A stretch of DNA of 64,000 bases from Paenibacillus piri (GTDB taxonomy: Bacteria; Bacillota; Bacilli; Paenibacillales; NBRC-103111): positions 62,494 to 126,493 of the forward strand of contig NZ_SMRT01000017.1 in assembly GCF_004354045.1 (NCBI RefSeq), given 5' to 3'. The notes below the pieces were generated by a model. That model saw only the letters and a list, made by a program, of their open reading frames with translations. It was not told the origin of the DNA and searched no databases. Made by a program: the position numbers and the translations under genes. The first letter of the stretch is position 1. Each line of letters opens with the position of its first letter. Below are positions 60,747 to 64,000 of this stretch, in pieces.

Positions 60747-61586
60747 TTACCCTTTGACGGCCCCGTCGCTCAGCCCCCGCACCAGCAGCTTCTGCGACAA
60801 TGTAAAAATAACAATCGCCGGAATGCTCATCAGGATCGAAGCCGCCATCAGCTGCCCCCAATGAATGCCCGCCTCGTCAATGAAAAAGGCCAATCCGACA
60901 GAGATCGGACGCTTGCTCATCCCGTTCGTAAATACAAGCGCGAATAAAAACTCGTTCCATGCCAATATGAACGAATACATCGCGACGGCCGCAATGGCCG
61001 GCAGCGATACGGGAATCATGATCCGCCACAGCAAACCGAACACCGTACACCCGTCCATAATGGCCGCTTCCTCGATCTCGTAAGGGATGTTGTCGAAAAA
61101 ACCTTTGAGCAGCCAGACCGCAATCGGCAGCACAACCATCAGATAGACGAGGATCAGCCCGGTGTACGTATTCAGCAGCTGCAAATTTTTCAGCGTAATA
61201 TAGAACGGAATAATGATGACGACTCTCGGGAAAATTTTGGTAAACAATATCGACCACAGAAGCATATTGCGTCCGGGAAATTTGTACCTCGAAAAACCGT
61301 AAGCCGCCAAAATGCCGATGACCAGCGCCAGTATGGTAACGCCGGCCGAAATGACCGAGGTGTTGTAAAAATAGCGCAGCATATCCTTGCTTTTCAATAT
61401 GGCGGCATAATGCTCCCATGTAATTTGCTCCGGAATCCACTGTGGCGGCTGGACGTACACCTTGTTTTCCGGCTTCAGCGACGTGCTGATTCCCCACAAA
61501 ATGGGGATGACGCTGAAGCTGCACAATACTAGCGCCGAGAAATAAATCAAGCTCTGACGAAGCCGGAACGGCCATCCTTTGTTCAT
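60747..61586 (-). CDS. Carbohydrate ABC permease, MalG-type
   Basis: 279 residues, six spans; EAA motif YEIEEAAIMDGCTVFGLLWRIMIPVSLPAIAAVAMYSFILAWNEFLFALVF; C-terminus QKLLVRGLSDGAVKG typical of MalG/UgpE-like inner-membrane subunits. Overlaps the MalF-type gene by 4 bp (ATGA). No ATPase gene is in the window beside it. Confidence 0.92.
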   Translation of the reverse strand: MNKGWPFRLRQSLIYFSALVLCSFSVIPILWGISTSLKPENKVYVQPPQWIPEQITWEHYAAILKSKDMLRYFYNTSVISAGVTILALVIGILAAYGFSRYKFPGRNMLLWSILFTKIFPRVVIIIPFYITLKNLQLLNTYTGLILVYLMVVLPIAVWLLKGFFDNIPYEIEEAAIMDGCTVFGLLWRIMIPVSLPAIAAVAMYSFILAWNEFLFALVFTNGMSKRPISVGLAFFIDEAGIHWGQLMAASILMSIPAIVIFTLSQKLLVRGLSDGAVKG

Positions 61587-62488
61587 CCGGCCATACCCCG
61601 CTTTCTCGCCGCTTTCGTATTGACGATTCCGTAAAATACGAAAAATACGGAAACAATCAGAAGCAGCATAAAGCTGATGGCCGAGGCGCCGCCAAAATCA
61701 AAGCTTGTAAACCCGATGCGGTAAATGAACAGGCCCAATATTTCGGTCGCGCCTCCCGGTCCTCCGCCGGTCATCGCCATGATCATATCGAATGAATTGA
61801 ACCCGCTTATAACCTCCAGCAGCAAAATAACGAGCATAATCGATTTCAAGCCGGGGACGGTAATGTATCGGAACAACTGAATCGTGTTGGCTCCGTCGAT
61901 TTTCCCCGCCTCGTACAGCTCCTTCGAAATACCCTGCATGCCGGCGAGCAGCATCAGCATGACGAAGGGGAAGCCTGCCCACGAATAGGCCAGCAGGACG
62001 GCGAATTCGGCCGTCTTCGAATCGCCGAGCCAGTTGTGAGCCCAACCGGGCAGCCCGCTTGCCCGCAAAAATCCGTTCAAGAGTCCCGTGTCGCTCTGCA
62101 AAATCCACCGCCACAGATTGGCGGATACGATCGACGGCACCGTCCAGGGCAGCATGCAGACGATGCGCAGCGCGATGCTGCCCGGCAGCTTGACGTTGAA
62201 CGTTAGCGCCGCCCAAAAGCCGAGTATAAAGCGAAGCACGATCGTGCCGATCACCCATATAATCGTATTTTTAAATACGGCCGGCACTTCATCCTTGGCC
62301 AAAATTTTAGTGAAATTGTCAATCCCCGCAAACCTGGTGTCAAACGAAGGCAAGACGACTTCCGACATGCTGAACCGGATCGTCTGGTAGATCGGATAAA
62401 CCATCATCATGAGCAGCAGCAATAGGCATGGCAAAATGAGCACATAAACCGGTATTTTCTGCACGATCCGTTTCCGTAGTGTATTCAC
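61583..62488 (-). CDS. Carbohydrate ABC permease, MalF-type
   Basis: 301 residues from a GTG at 62488, where the sequence NTLRKRIVQKIPVYVLILPCLLLLLMMMVYPIYQTIRFS begins the first span; the frame also has a TTG at 62545, so the start is not certain, since neither site has a strong ribosome site. Six spans and EAA loop LYEAGKIDGANTIQLFRYITVPGLKSIMLVILLLEVISGFNSFDMIMAMTGGGPGGATEIL. A binding-protein gene is not in the visible part of this operon. Confidence 0.88.
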   Translation of the reverse strand: MNTLRKRIVQKIPVYVLILPCLLLLLMMMVYPIYQTIRFSMSEVVLPSFDTRFAGIDNFTKILAKDEVPAVFKNTIIWVIGTIVLRFILGFWAALTFNVKLPGSIALRIVCMLPWTVPSIVSANLWRWILQSDTGLLNGFLRASGLPGWAHNWLGDSKTAEFAVLLAYSWAGFPFVMLMLLAGMQGISKELYEAGKIDGANTIQLFRYITVPGLKSIMLVILLLEVISGFNSFDMIMAMTGGGPGGATEILGLFIYRIGFTSFDFGGASAISFMLLLIVSVFFVFYGIVNTKAARKRGMAG

Positions 62489-62587
62489 GCTGCGGACACC
62501 ACGCTTTCTATTCGATTCGTTTGCAAAAGGAAATGGCTTTCCCAAGAAGGCTGGCGTCTTGGGCCGTATCCGGGAAAGCCGATTGAC

Positions 62588-63379
62588 TTATAGGTCGCGC
62601 AAATCGCTGCGGTCCAAAATTTCGATCTTCTCGCCGTCCGGTCCTCTGAACACGGCAACGCGGCCCAGACCGGTGCCGGCATTTTTCGGAGAGCCCGGCT
62701 CGAAGGCAACGCCCTGGGCGGACAGCTTCTCCGCCATCGCATCGACATTTGCAACACGCAGCGCAATGTGGCCGATCAGGTCACCGGCTTGCGGCTCTTT
62801 CCTGTGCAAAAATTCGATCACGTCATAGCCGTGATTCACATACACCATCGTCAAGTCTCTCGGCGGCTCGAGGTAAAACCGTTTCAGCACGGTCATGCCC
62901 GTCTGCCCGCCGTAAAAAGCTTCCGCCGCTTCAAGGTCGTTAGCCAACAGCGAAATATGATCGAAGCTGAGAATGTCCGAAGTCTTCTCCGGCTTGCGGT
63001 ACGTATCGTCCCGCTCGATCAGCTCGATACGAACGCCGTTCGGGTCGGATAAGAAGGCGATCCGGCCATGCCCGGAGCCGGCAACCTTCGGCTGCACGAG
63101 CGGCTTGTATCCGGCAGCGGTGATCGATTCGAAATCGCGATCGATGCTATCGGTGGAAAAAGCGACATGATCGAAGCCGTAGACGGAACGGGAAGAAAGA
63201 TCGCCCGGCGCCAGCAGCTCGATCATGCCCCCGGCCAATTGCACATAGATGCATTTCGTATTCGTCGCCGGAATCATCGCTTCCCTGACGACCTGCGCTC
63301 CTAAAATCCGGGTATAGAAATCGACCGATTTCTCCGCATCTTTCACAAAAGCTCCGACATGATTCAATTCGTAGATCAT
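62588..63379 (-). CDS. Two-domain VOC (glyoxalase/dioxygenase-fold) protein
   Basis: 263 residues made of two vicinal-oxygen-chelate units: MIYELNHVGAFVKDAEKSVDFYTRILGAQ ... FDHVAFSTDSIDRDFESI ... VRIELIE (1-125), then LSFDHISLLANDLEAAEAFYGGQTGM ... GHIALRVANVDAMAEKL ... EKIEILDR (135-258). The His/Glu metal-ligand pattern is retained (HVG, HVAF, IEL, HIS, HIAL, IEI). Members are lyases, isomerases, dioxygenases or epimerases; in a sugar operon an isomerase/epimerase role is possible. Function not assigned. Confidence 0.85.
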   Translation of the reverse strand: MIYELNHVGAFVKDAEKSVDFYTRILGAQVVREAMIPATNTKCIYVQLAGGMIELLAPGDLSSRSVYGFDHVAFSTDSIDRDFESITAAGYKPLVQPKVAGSGHGRIAFLSDPNGVRIELIERDDTYRKPEKTSDILSFDHISLLANDLEAAEAFYGGQTGMTVLKRFYLEPPRDLTMVYVNHGYDVIEFLHRKEPQAGDLIGHIALRVANVDAMAEKLSAQGVAFEPGSPKNAGTGLGRVAVFRGPDGEKIEILDRSDLRDL

Positions 63380-63455
63380 ACCTAATCCCTCTCCTTCAAT
63401 CGGTTATTTGAATGTGCTTTCGCTGGCTCCGACAGCCGCGGTATTCCGGTACGGC

Positions 63456-64000
63456 TCACGGCTTCGTATTGCCCTTGCGCTTGCTCATGCCGCATGATTC
63501 CCGGATGGCCAATTCGGGCTCGATTTCCATCTTGACCGGTGTCAAGGAAGACATCAGGTTCCGGCTATCGAGCAGCTGGAACATCAGGTTGACCGAGCAG
63601 CGGGCCACTTCCTCGACATTGTAAAGGACGGTGGTCAGCGGCACCTCCGCATATTGCGAAAACTCGACGCCGTCGTAGCCGACAATCGCCATATCCTCCG
63701 GTACCCGCATTCCTTGCTGACGGCACCATCTGAGCGCCCCTAACGCGACCGAATCTCTCGAGCCGAGAATGGCCGTAGGCTGGTGCAGGTTCACCAAATA
63801 ACCGGCGGCATCGTAGCCCTGCCTGTAGCCAACCTGACGGGTCGTCACCACCAGCTCCGGATCGAACGGAATGTCCATCTCCTGCAGCGCCAGCTTGTAG
63901 CCCAGCAGCTTCTCGCCATTGGGGGTCATGCCGTCCAGTATGAAGGCGATCCGCCGGTGGCCGAGCCGGGCCAAATGCAAGGTCGCCTTGTAAGCGCCTT
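63456..64000 (-). CDS. LacI-family regulator, 5' part cut by window edge
   Basis: The last ~181 residues of a LacI/GalR effector domain: KATLHLARLGHRRIAFILDGMTPNGEKLLGYKLALQEM, PTAILGSRDSVALGALRWCRQQGMRVPEDMAIVGYDGVEFSQYAEVPLTTVLYNVEEVARCSVNLMFQLLDS. The frame is open to base 64000, so the DNA-binding domain lies outside. Oriented as the first gene upstream of VOC, MalF, MalG and Gfo genes, it likely controls that sugar cluster (inference). Confidence 0.9.
   Translation of the reverse strand, partial: GAYKATLHLARLGHRRIAFILDGMTPNGEKLLGYKLALQEMDIPFDPELVVTTRQVGYRQGYDAAGYLVNLHQPTAILGSRDSVALGALRWCRQQGMRVPEDMAIVGYDGVEFSQYAEVPLTTVLYNVEEVARCSVNLMFQLLDSRNLMSSLTPVKMEIEPELAIRESCGMSKRKGNTKP

Noticed and set aside
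1..64000. tRNA, rRNA or prophage genes
   Set aside because: No tRNA-like cloverleaf, rRNA stretch, integrase or structural phage gene was recognised on either strand.

Overview
The window looks like chromosome from a spore-forming, carbohydrate-oriented member of the Paenibacillaceae (Paenibacillus or a close relative). The signs are: strong AGGAGG-type ribosome sites, many ATP-binding-cassette importers, an Lpl/Yes-type sugar importer beside a YesM/YesN-like two-component pair, a YyaC-type sporulation gene, CcpA-like cre sites, and LacI/GntR/IclR regulators beside small catabolic operons. No rRNA, tRNA or CRISPR array is visible. Genus-level assignment is inference.

Layout. 1-2.5 kb: nagA (cut by the left edge), nagB and a LacI regulator with twin operators. 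2.5-8.5 kb: an IS91-type transposase remnant, beta-galactosidase, a Gfo/Idh/MocA oxidoreductase, a GNAT acetyltransferase and a PPOX flavoprotein. 9.2-13.3 kb: a sugar-acid cluster (YjhG/YagF-type dehydratase, a U32-like TIM-barrel protein, a GntR regulator). 13.7-24 kb: an AT-richer eight-gene aromatic-acid operon (fumarylpyruvate hydrolase-like, gentisate dioxygenase-like, flavin hydroxylase, NitT/TauT importer, aldehyde dehydrogenase, ThDP decarboxylase) with a divergent IclR regulator. 24.3-26.5 kb: a 2-hydroxyacid dehydrogenase, an aspartate dehydrogenase and a dead siderophore-binding gene.

26.5-47 kb is the most unusual part. A GntR/FCD regulator, two [2Fe-2S] ferredoxins, a RidA protein, a heme-oxygenase-like diiron oxidase (HDO), an aldehyde dehydrogenase, a GlcG/HbpS-like protein, paired half-size ChrA transporters, a creatininase-family amidohydrolase, two large permeases and two tandem copies of a Nif3-like/NitT-TauT importer operon appear to share one operator, an inverted repeat built on TGGTATA-TTG-TATACCA. 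Each Nif3/importer operon is preceded by a related ~200-nt leader that ends in an intrinsic terminator. I infer an inducible pathway that imports an unknown, probably nitrogen-containing compound, hydrolyses it and oxidises it to an aldehyde and an imine. The substrate cannot be read from the sequence.

47-64 kb: a DUF2294 protein, a 41/42-bp tandem repeat, a methyltransferase, an SGNH hydrolase, an SDR, an iron-type alcohol dehydrogenase with a cyclase-family hydrolase, an Lpl-type sugar importer with its two-component system, and a second sugar cluster (Gfo/Idh/MocA enzyme, two permeases, VOC protein, LacI regulator cut by the right edge).
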